The notes beneath the pieces are model-generated. The model was not told where the DNA came from, did no database searches, and saw only the letters and a program-made list of their open reading frames with translations. A stretch of 9,672 bases of DNA from Thermoplasmata archaeon (GTDB taxonomy: Archaea; Thermoplasmatota; Thermoplasmata; Lutacidiplasmatales; UBA184), in assembly GCA_030040035.1 (NCBI GenBank), contig JASHUJ010000187.1:1-9672 (forward strand), written 5' to 3'. The number at the start of each line of letters is the position of its first letter. Within the stretch, counting starts at the first letter, position 1. Positions 1 through 5,857 of this stretch are shown piece by piece. Made by a program: the position numbers and the translations under genes.

Positions 1-1
1 C

Positions 2-313
2 CTCACGATCGTGTTCGCGAGCGGGTTCGCTGCGCTCGCGGCGGCCCTCCACACGCCCCTGACCCAGGAGCAGATCGAGAGCTTCCCGGCGTTCGCCCAG
101 ACGATGCTGGGCGGCGCGGCCTCCCACCTCGCGATCGCCGGCCGCACGGGCGCGCCGCTGATCGAGTCGGTGCGCTCGTTGGCGGCGCTCCACGTGCACC
201 TGCGGGTCCGCCAGGGCCGGGTGTTCGTGTACGGCTCCAAGCCGTGGACCTCGGGGCTCGTTCTCACGGAGGGGAACGACACCGCACCGTACGACCTCCT
301 GCGCATCGTGTGA
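2..313 (+). CDS. C-terminal end of an unrecognised protein (gene begins before the window)
   Basis: An open frame runs from the left edge to a TGA at 311-313 and gives at least 103 residues. The frame is open upstream of the GTG at 11, so the true start is probably outside the window. The visible part mixes alanine/leucine-rich helical stretches (around AALAAALHTPLTQEQ) with alternating hydrophobic residues near the end (HVHLRVRQGRVFVYGS) that look like beta strands. This suggests a small soluble alpha/beta domain. I recognise no family or catalytic motif. Its stop codon overlaps the GTG start of the next gene (GTGA at 310-313), so the two are very likely co-transcribed and translationally coupled. 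A regulatory role would fit the PAS and membrane neighbours, but that is only context. Confidence 0.6.
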   Translation, partial: LTIVFASGFAALAAALHTPLTQEQIESFPAFAQTMLGGAASHLAIAGRTGAPLIESVRSLAALHVHLRVRQGRVFVYGSKPWTSGLVLTEGNDTAPYDLLRIV

Positions 314-903
314 CGCATCGGGCGTTCGCGCGTCGATCCATCTTCGTTCCCTCCGACTCCGTCCGGTCCGCTCGAGTCGCGGCCCCGCCGGTCCGGCGGC
401 CCTCGTGGACCCTCGGACCCGAGTTGCTGGCCGGGCTGATCGGGGCGCTCGTAACCCCGGACGGAGACGCCGAGGTCCGTTCGTTCTTCGATGTCAGTCC
501 CGTCCCGCAGCTCCTGCTGACACCGGACCGGAAGATCCGGGTGGCGAATCGCGCCGCGAGCCGCCTGTTCGCGCCGAGCGGCGTCGCGCTCGGGGGCCGG
601 CTGTTCGCCGACCTCCTCGCTCCGTCGGCCCGGGCCGCCGTGGACGGACTCTTCCGGGCCTTGGACGGTCCCGCGGCCAGCGGCCAGCGGGTCGCATCGG
701 AGGCGATCTCGCCCGACGGCCGTGCGGTCCCCATCGAGTTGCTGATCGTCCGACTCGCTGCGGGGGCGCCGAGCGGATTCGGGATCGTGGCTCGGGACCT
801 CCGGGTCCCCGCCGCCGGCCGGGTCCCCACCCCGCTCGACGCCGGCGGGACCTACACGCTCGCGGAACTGCTGATGGCAGATCGTCTGCGGGAGCTGGTC
901 TAG
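310..903 (+). CDS. small stand-alone PAS-domain protein
   Basis: This encodes a 197-residue soluble protein with one PAS-like sensor domain at about residues 56-165. The core FFDVSPVPQLLLTPDRKI, followed by VANRAASRLF, is the classic first half of a PAS fold. SPDGRAVPIELLIVRL and the GFGIVARDL strand match the last beta strands, where 'D-G-x-x-x-P-hydrophobic-E' is typical. The first 40 residues are rich in Arg, Ser and Pro and may be disordered. No kinase, HTH, GGDEF or other output domain follows. I chose the GTG at 310 because it overlaps the upstream TGA as GTGA, a normal coupled arrangement. A GTG at 244 is possible but would overlap the upstream gene by 70 bases. The stop TAG (901-903) overlaps the Shine-Dalgarno site of the membrane-protein gene downstream. 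The PAS may bind a ligand or a partner protein; the ligand cannot be told from the sequence. Confidence 0.75.
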   Translation: MTHRAFARRSIFVPSDSVRSARVAAPPVRRPSWTLGPELLAGLIGALVTPDGDAEVRSFFDVSPVPQLLLTPDRKIRVANRAASRLFAPSGVALGGRLFADLLAPSARAAVDGLFRALDGPAASGQRVASEAISPDGRAVPIELLIVRLAAGAPSGFGIVARDLRVPAAGRVPTPLDAGGTYTLAELLMADRLRELV

Positions 904-907
904 GAGG
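902..907 (+). promoter_or_regulatory. Shine-Dalgarno site AGGAGG
   Basis: AGGAGG overlaps the TAG stop of the PAS gene and sits eight bases before the ATG at 916. It fixes the start of the membrane protein and ties its translation to the PAS gene. Confidence 0.75.
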
Positions 908-915
908 CGCGATCG

Positions 916-1686
916 ATGAACAACGAGGCGCTGGTGGTAGGGATCTCCTCGTTCCTGGCGGTCGCCGTGTATCTCTACATCGGCGGCCGGCTCGCGCGAC
1001 GCCCGGTCTCGCCCGAGAGCCGGATCCCGGCGATGCAGTTCGCCCTGTTCTGGATCGGTCTCGCGGCCTCGACCACCCTCAGCGCCACCTTGAGCCTCCT
1101 CGCCTCGGTACAACCCGTACCGCTCGGCCTCGCCCTCGCGTTCGAGTACTACGAGATCGTGGTCATCTCGGCCGCGTTGTGGGGCCTGATCTGCTATCTC
1201 TACTTCCTGTACACCGGCCGCAGCGGGATCCTTCCGATCACGATCCTCTACATGCTCGAATTCGGCCTGCTCGTCTACTACATCAGCGCGAGCGGCCCGA
1301 ACGGCGTGAGCGTCACCTACGGGTCGGTCGGTCTCACCTACAGCTCGGCGTTCGTGGGGCCGATCGTGATCGTCGCGGTCCTAATCCTCGTGATCCCCGA
1401 GTTCGTCGCCGGCTTCGCCTATCTTCGGCTATTCTTCCGAGCGCGCGACCGCACCGTCCGGTACCGTATCGCCCTCGTGAGCGGCGGCCTGCTCGGATGG
1501 TTCTTCCTCGACTTCGTGGATATCGGCAGCCGCTCGGGAGGGAACCTCTTGGCCCTGTTCGCCGGCCAGGTGCTGCTCATCGTGGCCGCCCTCGTCGTGC
1601 TCATGGCCTACTATCCGCCGCGCTTCATCCGCAGTCGCTACGGGGTGGCGGCGCTATCGGAGCCCACGCCCGTCGTCTCGACCTGA
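916..1686 (+). CDS. seven-helix integral membrane protein, probable sensor module
   Basis: This 256-residue protein is almost entirely membrane-embedded. Hydrophobic segments lie at about residues 5-24, 39-63, 73-98, 105-124, 145-172, 184-203 and 211-232, giving seven helices. A basic cytoplasmic-type loop (FFRARDRTVRYR, about 173-184) lies between helices 5 and 6, and a basic tail (PPRFIRSRYG) follows helix 7. There is no cleavable signal peptide. The helix count, the size and the R-rich loop before helix 6 resemble the N-terminal 7TM region found on some archaeal and bacterial histidine kinases. Here, however, no kinase is fused and the protein stops about 24 residues after the last helix. 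The start ATG is well supported by AGGAGG at 902-907. Placed directly after a PAS gene, it may form a receptor with that protein. That is inference; an uncharacterised membrane protein is the safe call. Confidence 0.7.
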   Translation: MNNEALVVGISSFLAVAVYLYIGGRLARRPVSPESRIPAMQFALFWIGLAASTTLSATLSLLASVQPVPLGLALAFEYYEIVVISAALWGLICYLYFLYTGRSGILPITILYMLEFGLLVYYISASGPNGVSVTYGSVGLTYSSAFVGPIVIVAVLILVIPEFVAGFAYLRLFFRARDRTVRYRIALVSGGLLGWFFLDFVDIGSRSGGNLLALFAGQVLLIVAALVVLMAYYPPRFIRSRYGVAALSEPTPVVST

Positions 1687-1704
1687 GAACCCTCCATCGC
1701 TCCT

Positions 1705-1732
1705 CGGTCCGGATCCCGTCCAAACCGGACCG
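1705..1732 (+). other. perfect 8-bp stem-loop after the membrane-protein gene
   Basis: CGGTCCGG (1705-1712) pairs perfectly with CCGGACCG (1725-1732) across a 12-base loop. It starts 19 bases after the stop codon at 1684-1686. There is no T-run after it, so it is not a standard archaeal terminator. It could protect the 3' end of the operon transcript or belong to a larger folded region. Confidence 0.4.
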
Positions 1733-1757
1733 CACCGTTGAGACACCGAGCTCCGGG

Positions 1758-1769
1758 GATGCGCGCATC
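1758..1769. other. 12-base perfect palindrome
   Basis: GATGCGCGCATC is its own reverse complement. It is flanked by CCGAG (1746-1750) and CTCGG (1778-1782), which can pair outside it. It may be a dimeric regulator's operator upstream of the exporter gene or part of an RNA fold. It lies about 150 bases before the exporter start, which is far for an operator. Confidence 0.3.
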
Positions 1770-1795
1770 GAGGTCCTCTCGGTCGGCACCGGCTC

Positions 1796-1814
1796 GGCGG
1801 GGCCTCGCCCCGCC
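1796..1814 (+). other. perfect 7-bp GC stem-loop in the intergenic gap
   Basis: GGCGGGG (1796-1802) pairs with CCCCGCC (1808-1814) across the loop CCTCG. It is the second strong hairpin in the gene-free stretch 1687-1918. No coding frame in that stretch looks real. In GC-rich DNA such stems arise by chance more often than usual. Confidence 0.35.
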
Positions 1815-1880
1815 AGTTCGTTCCGGGTCGTCGCGCCCCCGGCTACGATAACGCCAAAACCCTTCCGTCGCTGATACTCC

Positions 1881-1886
1881 GATATC
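1881..1886 (+). promoter_or_regulatory. candidate TATA box for the exporter gene
   Basis: GATATC is an AT-rich island in GC-rich DNA and is centred about 35 bases before the GTG at 1919. Transcription would then begin near 1911, giving a leader of about eight bases. No good Shine-Dalgarno site is present, which agrees with a near-leaderless mRNA. The match to an archaeal consensus is only partial. Confidence 0.35.
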
Positions 1887-1918
1887 TCGGGTGACTCCCG
1901 TCTCGGAGCGATTCGCCG

Positions 1919-3745
1919 GTGGTCGACTACAAGTGGACGGTCCTCTCCAACACCACGTTGGGGGGCCTGTTGGCCTCGATCGATGGGACGATCCTCCTGA
2001 TCTCGCTCCCGGTGGTGTTCAAGGGCCTCGGCGTGAACCCGTTCGAGACCTCGAACTTCCCCCTCCTCATCTGGCTCCTCCTCGGCTACGGGGTGGTCAC
2101 GGCCACGCTCCTCGTCACGGTCGGCCGGCTCTCCGACATGTGGGGACGGGCCCGAATGTACAACTTCGGGTTCGCGGTCTTCTCGACGGCCTCGATCCTC
2201 CTCTTCCTCGAACCGTGGACCGGCACGGCGGGAGCGGAGGCGCTGATCGGGTTCCGGTTGATCCAGGCGGTCGGCGCGTCGTTCCTCTTCGCCAACTCGG
2301 CCGCGCTCCTGACCGATGCGTTCCCCCCGACCGAGCGCGGCAAGGCGATGGGCGTGAACCAGATCGCGTTCATCGGCGGGTCGCTGATCGGGCTCATCGC
2401 GGGCGGAATCATCGCCGGCATCCCCGATCTGCACCTCGGCCCGTACGTGCTGCCGACCTGGCGCCTGATCTTCCTCGTGAGCGTCCCGGTGGGCGTTATC
2501 GGGACGGTCTGGGCGTACTGGAAGCTGCGCGAGATCTCGATCCGCGCGCCCGACCAGCACATCGACTACGCGGGCAACCTCACATTCGGGCTCGGCCTCA
2601 CGCTCCTGCTGGTGGGGACCACGTACGGCCTCCTCCCGTACGGTTCCTCGTCGACCGGCTGGGGGTCGCCATGGGTGATCGGGGCGCTCCTCGGCGGCGC
2701 GGCCCTCCTCGGGGCGTTCGTCCTCATCGAGCTTCGGGTCGCCGATCCGATGTTCCGCCTCTCCCTGTTCAAGGTCCGATCGTTCGCCGCTGGGACCTCG
2801 GCCGCGTTCCTGGGATCGCTCGCCCGGGGGGGCCTCATGCTGCTGCTCGTCATCTGGTTCCAGGGAATCTGGCTCCCGCTCCACGGCTACAGCTTCGCCG
2901 AGACGCCCCTGTGGGCCGGGATCCTGATGATGCCGATGATCGTCGGGTTCCTGATCTCGGGCCCGGTCAGCGGTTGGCTGTCGGACCGACGCGGTCCGCG
3001 CCTCCTGAGCACGATCGGGATGTCGATCGGCGCGGCCTCGTTCTTCGCCCTCGCCGCGATGCCGGTCGACTTCGTCTACTGGCAGGTCGCGGTCATCCTG
3101 TTCGCGAGCGGTTGCGGGATGGGGATGTTCGCGTCGCCGAACGCCGCGGCCGTCATGAACTCGGTCCCGCCGCAGAACCGCGGGGCCGCGTCGGGCATGC
3201 TCGCCACGCTCCAGAACGCGGGCCAGCAGCTCTCGCTCGCGATGTTCTTCACGATCGTGATCGTCGGGCTCGCGGCGCACCTCGGCGGGACGGTCCCCGG
3301 GGCGCTCAGCTCGGCGGGGGTCCCCTCGAACGACGCGGCGATCCTCGGGAGCGCGATCTCGTCGAACCCGACCGGCGCGCTCTTCGGGGCGTTCCTCGGC
3401 GAGAACCCGATGGCCCAGCTCCTGAGCCTCGTCTCCACGGCCCCGGGCTGGACCCCGCTCTCCCCCTCCACGACCGCCACGGTCCTCGCCCCGCACTTCT
3501 TCGCCTCGGTCGTCGAGCCCGGCTTCGGGGCCTCGATCTCCTCGGCGTTTGTCGTCGCGGGGGGCCTCACGGGCGCGGCCGCGGTGATCAGTGCGCTCCG
3601 CGGGGAGCCGTTCATCTACGGGGCGGCCGCCCCGGGCGCCGCGACCCGACCGAAACCCCCGGCGACGCCCAGCGGTTCCGCCGGCCCGATCTCCGAGTCG
3701 ATCGCCACGACCGGCGGCGGGGGCGGACCCCGCGAGCTCCGCTGA
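1919..3745 (+). CDS. MFS multidrug exporter, DHA2 (EmrB/QacA-like, 14 TMS)
   Basis: This 608-residue plasma-membrane transporter very likely exports small hydrophobic or toxic compounds by proton antiport. Motif A of the major facilitator superfamily is clear at residues 69-80 (GRLSDMWGRARM), with a second-half copy at 352-361 (GWLSDRRGPR). The motif D1 region SIDGTILLISLP (20-31) with Asp22 is typical of the DHA2 family. Motif B is seen in GFRLIQAVGAS (Arg113, Gly119), and a motif C-like Gly pattern (GGSLIGLIAGG) spans 153-163. Hydrophobic segments fit 14 helices. A long loop at about 455-525 lies before the last helix, as is usual in this family. The C-terminal 40 residues are Pro/Gly/Ala-rich and probably disordered. 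GTG 1919 is chosen because the frame is closed by a TGA at 1892-1894 and no ATG lies between. The gene seems to have its own promoter. The substrate cannot be told from the sequence. Confidence 0.92.
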   Translation: MVDYKWTVLSNTTLGGLLASIDGTILLISLPVVFKGLGVNPFETSNFPLLIWLLLGYGVVTATLLVTVGRLSDMWGRARMYNFGFAVFSTASILLFLEPWTGTAGAEALIGFRLIQAVGASFLFANSAALLTDAFPPTERGKAMGVNQIAFIGGSLIGLIAGGIIAGIPDLHLGPYVLPTWRLIFLVSVPVGVIGTVWAYWKLREISIRAPDQHIDYAGNLTFGLGLTLLLVGTTYGLLPYGSSSTGWGSPWVIGALLGGAALLGAFVLIELRVADPMFRLSLFKVRSFAAGTSAAFLGSLARGGLMLLLVIWFQGIWLPLHGYSFAETPLWAGILMMPMIVGFLISGPVSGWLSDRRGPRLLSTIGMSIGAASFFALAAMPVDFVYWQVAVILFASGCGMGMFASPNAAAVMNSVPPQNRGAASGMLATLQNAGQQLSLAMFFTIVIVGLAAHLGGTVPGALSSAGVPSNDAAILGSAISSNPTGALFGAFLGENPMAQLLSLVSTAPGWTPLSPSTTATVLAPHFFASVVEPGFGASISSAFVVAGGLTGAAAVISALRGEPFIYGAAAPGAATRPKPPATPSGSAGPISESIATTGGGGGPRELR

Positions 3746-3810
3746 GCGATCCGGACCTCTTTACCGATCCGCGCCGGGCGGAGCCCCGGTCCTCGTCGCG
3801 GAGCCGAAGC

Positions 3811-3816
3811 GATATG
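3811..3816 (+). promoter_or_regulatory. candidate TATA box for the aldo/keto reductase
   Basis: GATATG is centred about 27 bases before the ATG at 3840, with purine-rich CCGAAGC just upstream, as for an archaeal BRE/TATA pair. This predicts a leaderless mRNA starting at the ATG. No Shine-Dalgarno site precedes that ATG, which agrees. Confidence 0.4.
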
Positions 3817-3839
3817 CGGCCCGGGCCTCTGCGGCGGGC

Positions 3840-4826
3840 ATGCGGCAGCGGCGGCTGGGTCGGGACGGCCCCCGGGTCTCGGCGATCGGACTCGGGTGCA
3901 TGGGAATGTCGGCATCGTATGGGACGCCGGACCCCGCGGGCGGCCTCGCCACGATCGCGCGGGCGCTCGATCTCGGCGTGAATTTTCTCGACACCGCCGA
4001 CATCTACGGACCGTTCACGAACGAGGAGCTCGTCGGCCAGGCGATCCGGGGCCGGCGCGACGAGGTGGTGCTCGCCACGAAGTGCGGCTTCGTACCCGCG
4101 TCGGGACCTGGCCCCGGTTCGATCGACGGAAGCCCGGAGCACATCCGCTCGGCGTGCGAGGCGAGCCGGCGACGGCTCGGGGTCGCGACGATCGATCTCT
4201 ACTACCTCCACCGGGTCGACCCGAAGGTCCCGATCGAGGCGAGCGTCGGCGCCATGGCGGGCCTCGTCGCGGAGGGCAAGGTCCGGTTCCTCGGGCTTTC
4301 CGAGGTCAACGGCCGGACCCTCGCCCGTGCCCAGAAGATCCATCCGATCACGGCCGTCCAGAGCGAGTACTCGCTGTGGACGCGGAACCCCGAGGAGGTC
4401 GTGCTCCCGACGTGCCGCGAACTCGGGGTCGGGTTCGTGCCGTTCAGCCCGCTCGGTCGCGGCGTGCTCTCGGGCACGATCCGATCGCTCGACGGGCTTC
4501 CGCCCGGGGACTTCCGTCGGGGCGTCCCCCGGTTCCAGCCGGAGAACCTCGAGCGTAACCTCGCCCAGGTCGACCGGCTGGCGGCGCTCGCGCGGGAGAA
4601 GGGGTGCACGCTGGCGCAGCTCGCGCTCGCTTGGGTCCTCGCCCAGGGCGAGGAGATCGTGCCCATCCCGGGGACCAAGCGGACGTCGTATCTGGAAGAG
4701 AACGCCGCCGCCGTGGATCTCCGGCTCTCGCGCGCCGACCTCGACCGGATCGAAGCGACGATCCCGAAGGGTTCCGCCGTCGGCGAGCGCTACAGCCCGG
4801 CGTCGCAGGCGCTCGCCGAGCGCTAG
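3840..4826 (+). CDS. NADPH-dependent aldo/keto reductase
   Basis: This is a 328-residue cytosolic (alpha/beta)8-barrel oxidoreductase that reduces aldehydes or ketones with NAD(P)H. The family opening GLGCMGMSASYG is at residues 17-28. The catalytic tetrad is complete: Asp51 and Tyr56 in DTADIYG, Lys81 in VVLATKCG and His124 in YYLHRVDP. QSEYSLW (174-180) and the cofactor segment with PFSPLGRGVLSG (201-212) and IPGTK (276-280) are all present. The length is normal for the group that includes plant and bacterial AKR13-like enzymes. The frame is open further upstream, but the earlier codons are Arg/Pro-rich, overlap the exporter's 3' end and do not match the family. The ATG at 3840 starts right before the first barrel strand. 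It lies 94 bases after the exporter and may be expressed with it or from the weak TATA at 3811. The substrate is not predictable. Confidence 0.93.
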   Translation: MRQRRLGRDGPRVSAIGLGCMGMSASYGTPDPAGGLATIARALDLGVNFLDTADIYGPFTNEELVGQAIRGRRDEVVLATKCGFVPASGPGPGSIDGSPEHIRSACEASRRRLGVATIDLYYLHRVDPKVPIEASVGAMAGLVAEGKVRFLGLSEVNGRTLARAQKIHPITAVQSEYSLWTRNPEEVVLPTCRELGVGFVPFSPLGRGVLSGTIRSLDGLPPGDFRRGVPRFQPENLERNLAQVDRLAALAREKGCTLAQLALAWVLAQGEEIVPIPGTKRTSYLEENAAAVDLRLSRADLDRIEATIPKGSAVGERYSPASQALAER

Positions 4827-4848
4827 ACCGGGTCGGTCGCCCGGTACG

Positions 4849-4868
4849 AAAAGGAACTAGGGAAAAGG
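4849..4868 (-). terminator. candidate T-rich terminator of the minus-strand Fe-S carrier gene
   Basis: Read on the minus strand, two TTTT runs (4863-4866, then 4849-4852) follow the stop codon at 4884-4886 within 40 bases. Archaeal RNA polymerase stops at oligo-T tracts without needing a hairpin. Beyond them CCGGG/CCCGG (4828-4832 with 4840-4844) can form a 5-bp stem. It might help to separate this gene from the convergent reductase, which ends only 57 bases away. Confidence 0.5.
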
Positions 4869-4883
4869 TTGGACCGGCCGGGT

Positions 4884-5327
4884 CTACCCGCAGCCGCACC
4901 CACCGGAGCCGCACCCGCAGCCGCCGCCTCCGGAACCCCCTTCGGGGGCCCCCGGAGCGCTCGGCGCGGTGATCTTGAAACCGGAGGCGTTCAGGTCCTG
5001 GACGTAGTCGATCTTCGCGCCGTTCAGGAGCTCGGCGCTGAGATCGTCGACCACGATCGAGAAGCCGTCGATCTGGACGACGCGGTCCCCGTTGCGCGGC
5101 TTGTCGAACGCCATGCCGAACGACGGACCGCCGCCGCCTCCCGATCCACAGCCGCATCCGCCTCCGCTCCCGCCCGAGCCGCAGCCGCCGCCACAGCCGC
5201 CGCCGCCGCCCCCGGACTGGAGGTAGACACGGACCGCCATACCGGGCTTCTGGGCCTTGATCAGATCCCGGACCTGGTCCTGCGCTTCCTTGGTGACTTC
5301 GAGTTGCATTGCTACACTATCGCTCAT
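4884..5327 (-). CDS. IscA/HesB-family Fe-S carrier with Gly/Cys-rich insertion and tail
   Basis: This 147-residue protein has an A-type carrier (IscA/ErpA/HesB) backbone. Residues 8-37 (LEVTKEAQDQVRDLI, then VRVYLQ) and 68-118 (PSFGMAFDKPRNGD, IVVDDLSAELLNGAKIDYV, ASGFKI) align with the normal paralogue next door. Where that paralogue has GGGCSGLTY, this one carries about 29 residues of Gly, Ser and Cys (39-67) with Cys45, 49, 58 and 60. Where the family ends in CxCG, this one ends in a Gly-rich tail with Cys137, 139, 144 and 146. In each segment a C-G-C pair occurs, and no Cys lies elsewhere. It probably binds an Fe-S cluster or another soft metal, but with a different ligand set from the family; that is inference. 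Glycine codons in the insert are mixed (GGC, GGG, GGA, GGT), so it is not a simple triplet repeat. The start at 5327 is chosen from the perfect Shine-Dalgarno at 5336-5343. An internal Met7 would be too far from that site. Confidence 0.88.
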   Translation of the reverse strand: MSDSVAMQLEVTKEAQDQVRDLIKAQKPGMAVRVYLQSGGGGGGCGGGCGSGGSGGGCGCGSGGGGGPSFGMAFDKPRNGDRVVQIDGFSIVVDDLSAELLNGAKIDYVQDLNASGFKITAPSAPGAPEGGSGGGGCGCGSGGCGCG

Positions 5328-5335
5328 GACGGGGG

Positions 5336-5343
5336 CCCTCCTT
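5336..5343 (-). promoter_or_regulatory. strong Shine-Dalgarno site AAGGAGGG
   Basis: On the minus strand AAGGAGGG lies eight bases before the ATG at 5327. It is the best ribosome binding site in the window. It settles the start of the Gly/Cys-rich carrier and hints at strong translation. Confidence 0.75.
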
Positions 5344-5373
5344 GACTGCCCCGAGAAGCATGTACCCGGCAGG

Positions 5374-5379
5374 TATATA
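5374..5379 (-). promoter_or_regulatory. TATA box TATATA for the Gly/Cys-rich Fe-S carrier
   Basis: TATATA stands out in GC-rich surroundings and is preceded on the minus strand by purine-rich CGGAGC. Transcription about 25-27 bases downstream would begin near 5350, giving a leader of about 22 bases that contains the Shine-Dalgarno site. It lies between the two carrier genes, so the second can be expressed on its own. Confidence 0.6.
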
Positions 5380-5409
5380 GCTCCGCGTTCGCGCTCGTCG
5401 CGACCCCGC

Positions 5410-5745
5410 TCACGCCGAGAACGATTTCCCGCACGAGCAGGTGTGGGTCGCGTTCGGGTTCGAGATCTTGAAGCCCGACGCTTCGAGCCCGAGGAGGAAG
5501 TCGACCTTCACCCCGTCGAGAAGCGGGGCGCTCGCCCGGTCGACGACGACGAGGAGCGGACCGTCGTGGAACGCGACCTCGTCGCCCGTCTCCTGTTTGT
5601 CGAACGACATCCCATAGGTGAGACCGGAGCAGCCGCCGCCCTGCACGTACAACCGGAGCGCCGAGCCCGGCTTCCCCTGCTTCTCCATGATGCGCAGGAC
5701 CTGGTCCCGTGCCGACGGAGTCACCTCGATCGCTACCATGCCCAT
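5410..5745 (-). CDS. A-type iron-sulfur carrier protein (IscA/ErpA/HesB family)
   Basis: This 111-residue cytosolic protein takes nascent Fe-S clusters from a scaffold and hands them to target enzymes. It has the full family pattern: ITPxA-like IEVTPSARDQVLRIM (6-20), LRLYVQGGGCSGLTYGMSFD (30-49), ASAPLLDGVKVDF (71-83), LEASGFKISNPN (87-98) and the terminal CSCGKSF. The three conserved ligands are Cys39, Cys103 and Cys105. Length is normal. ATG 5745 is used; Met3 at 5739 is an equally reasonable start since only a weak GGA lies upstream. With a TATA box at 5777-5783 the leader would be about nine bases. It is followed 82 bases later by a diverged paralogue on the same strand. I cannot tell which of the IscA, ErpA or SufA subtypes it serves as, so no symbol is given. 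Confidence 0.95.
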   Translation of the reverse strand: MGMVAIEVTPSARDQVLRIMEKQGKPGSALRLYVQGGGCSGLTYGMSFDKQETGDEVAFHDGPLLVVVDRASAPLLDGVKVDFLLGLEASGFKISNPNATHTCSCGKSFSA

Positions 5746-5776
5746 TCCGACGTCCCGGTTCTAGTCGCGTCGGGGG

Positions 5777-5783
5777 TAAAAAG
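5777..5783 (-). promoter_or_regulatory. TATA box for the canonical Fe-S carrier gene
   Basis: Minus-strand CTTTTTACC is a good archaeal TATA-like element. It predicts a transcript start near 5754, about nine bases before the ATG at 5745, so the mRNA is close to leaderless. It is part of a 112-base divergent region shared with the amidotransferase promoter. Confidence 0.55.
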
Positions 5784-5826
5784 GACTAGTGGCGCGAGGG
5801 TGACGTACTGAACGGACCCACGGGGC

Positions 5827-5835
5827 GTTATCTAC
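5827..5835 (+). promoter_or_regulatory. TATA-like box for a leaderless amidotransferase mRNA
   Basis: GTTATCTAC is centred 27 bases before the ATG at 5858, the spacing expected if transcription starts at the start codon itself. No Shine-Dalgarno site is present. This agrees with choosing 5858, not the upstream GTG at 5843, as the start. Confidence 0.5.
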
Positions 5836-5857
5836 GCTCCCGGTGTCGGGGGCGCTG

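Noticed and set aside
405..1874. Plus-strand frame of 489 codons spanning the PAS and membrane genes
   Set aside because: It is an Arg/Pro/Gly-rich shadow frame. The real genes have domain motifs, coupled starts and a Shine-Dalgarno site.
1625..3496. Long minus-strand open frame of 623 codons opposite the exporter
   Set aside because: It is dominated by Arg, Glu, Asp and Gly with no domain or hydrophobic core, as expected opposite a GC-rich gene with strong third-position bias. The plus-strand exporter is unambiguous.
1891..3981. Long plus-strand frame of 696 codons overlapping the exporter and the reductase start
   Set aside because: It is Arg/Pro-rich shadow translation in another frame with no recognisable motif.
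5127..5213. Gly/Cys-rich insert as a mere GGC triplet expansion or sequencing artefact
   Set aside because: Codons for Gly are mixed, Ser and Cys codons are interspersed, the frame is kept, and a matching Gly/Cys tail occurs at the other ligand site, which points to a maintained protein feature.
4849..5789. Similar motifs AAAAGGAACTAG (4849-4860) and AAAAAGGACTAG (5778-5789)
   Set aside because: One lies after a minus-strand gene (terminator-like), the other in a minus-strand promoter. They share AT-rich composition but have no common position or role, so chance similarity is more likely than a repeat.
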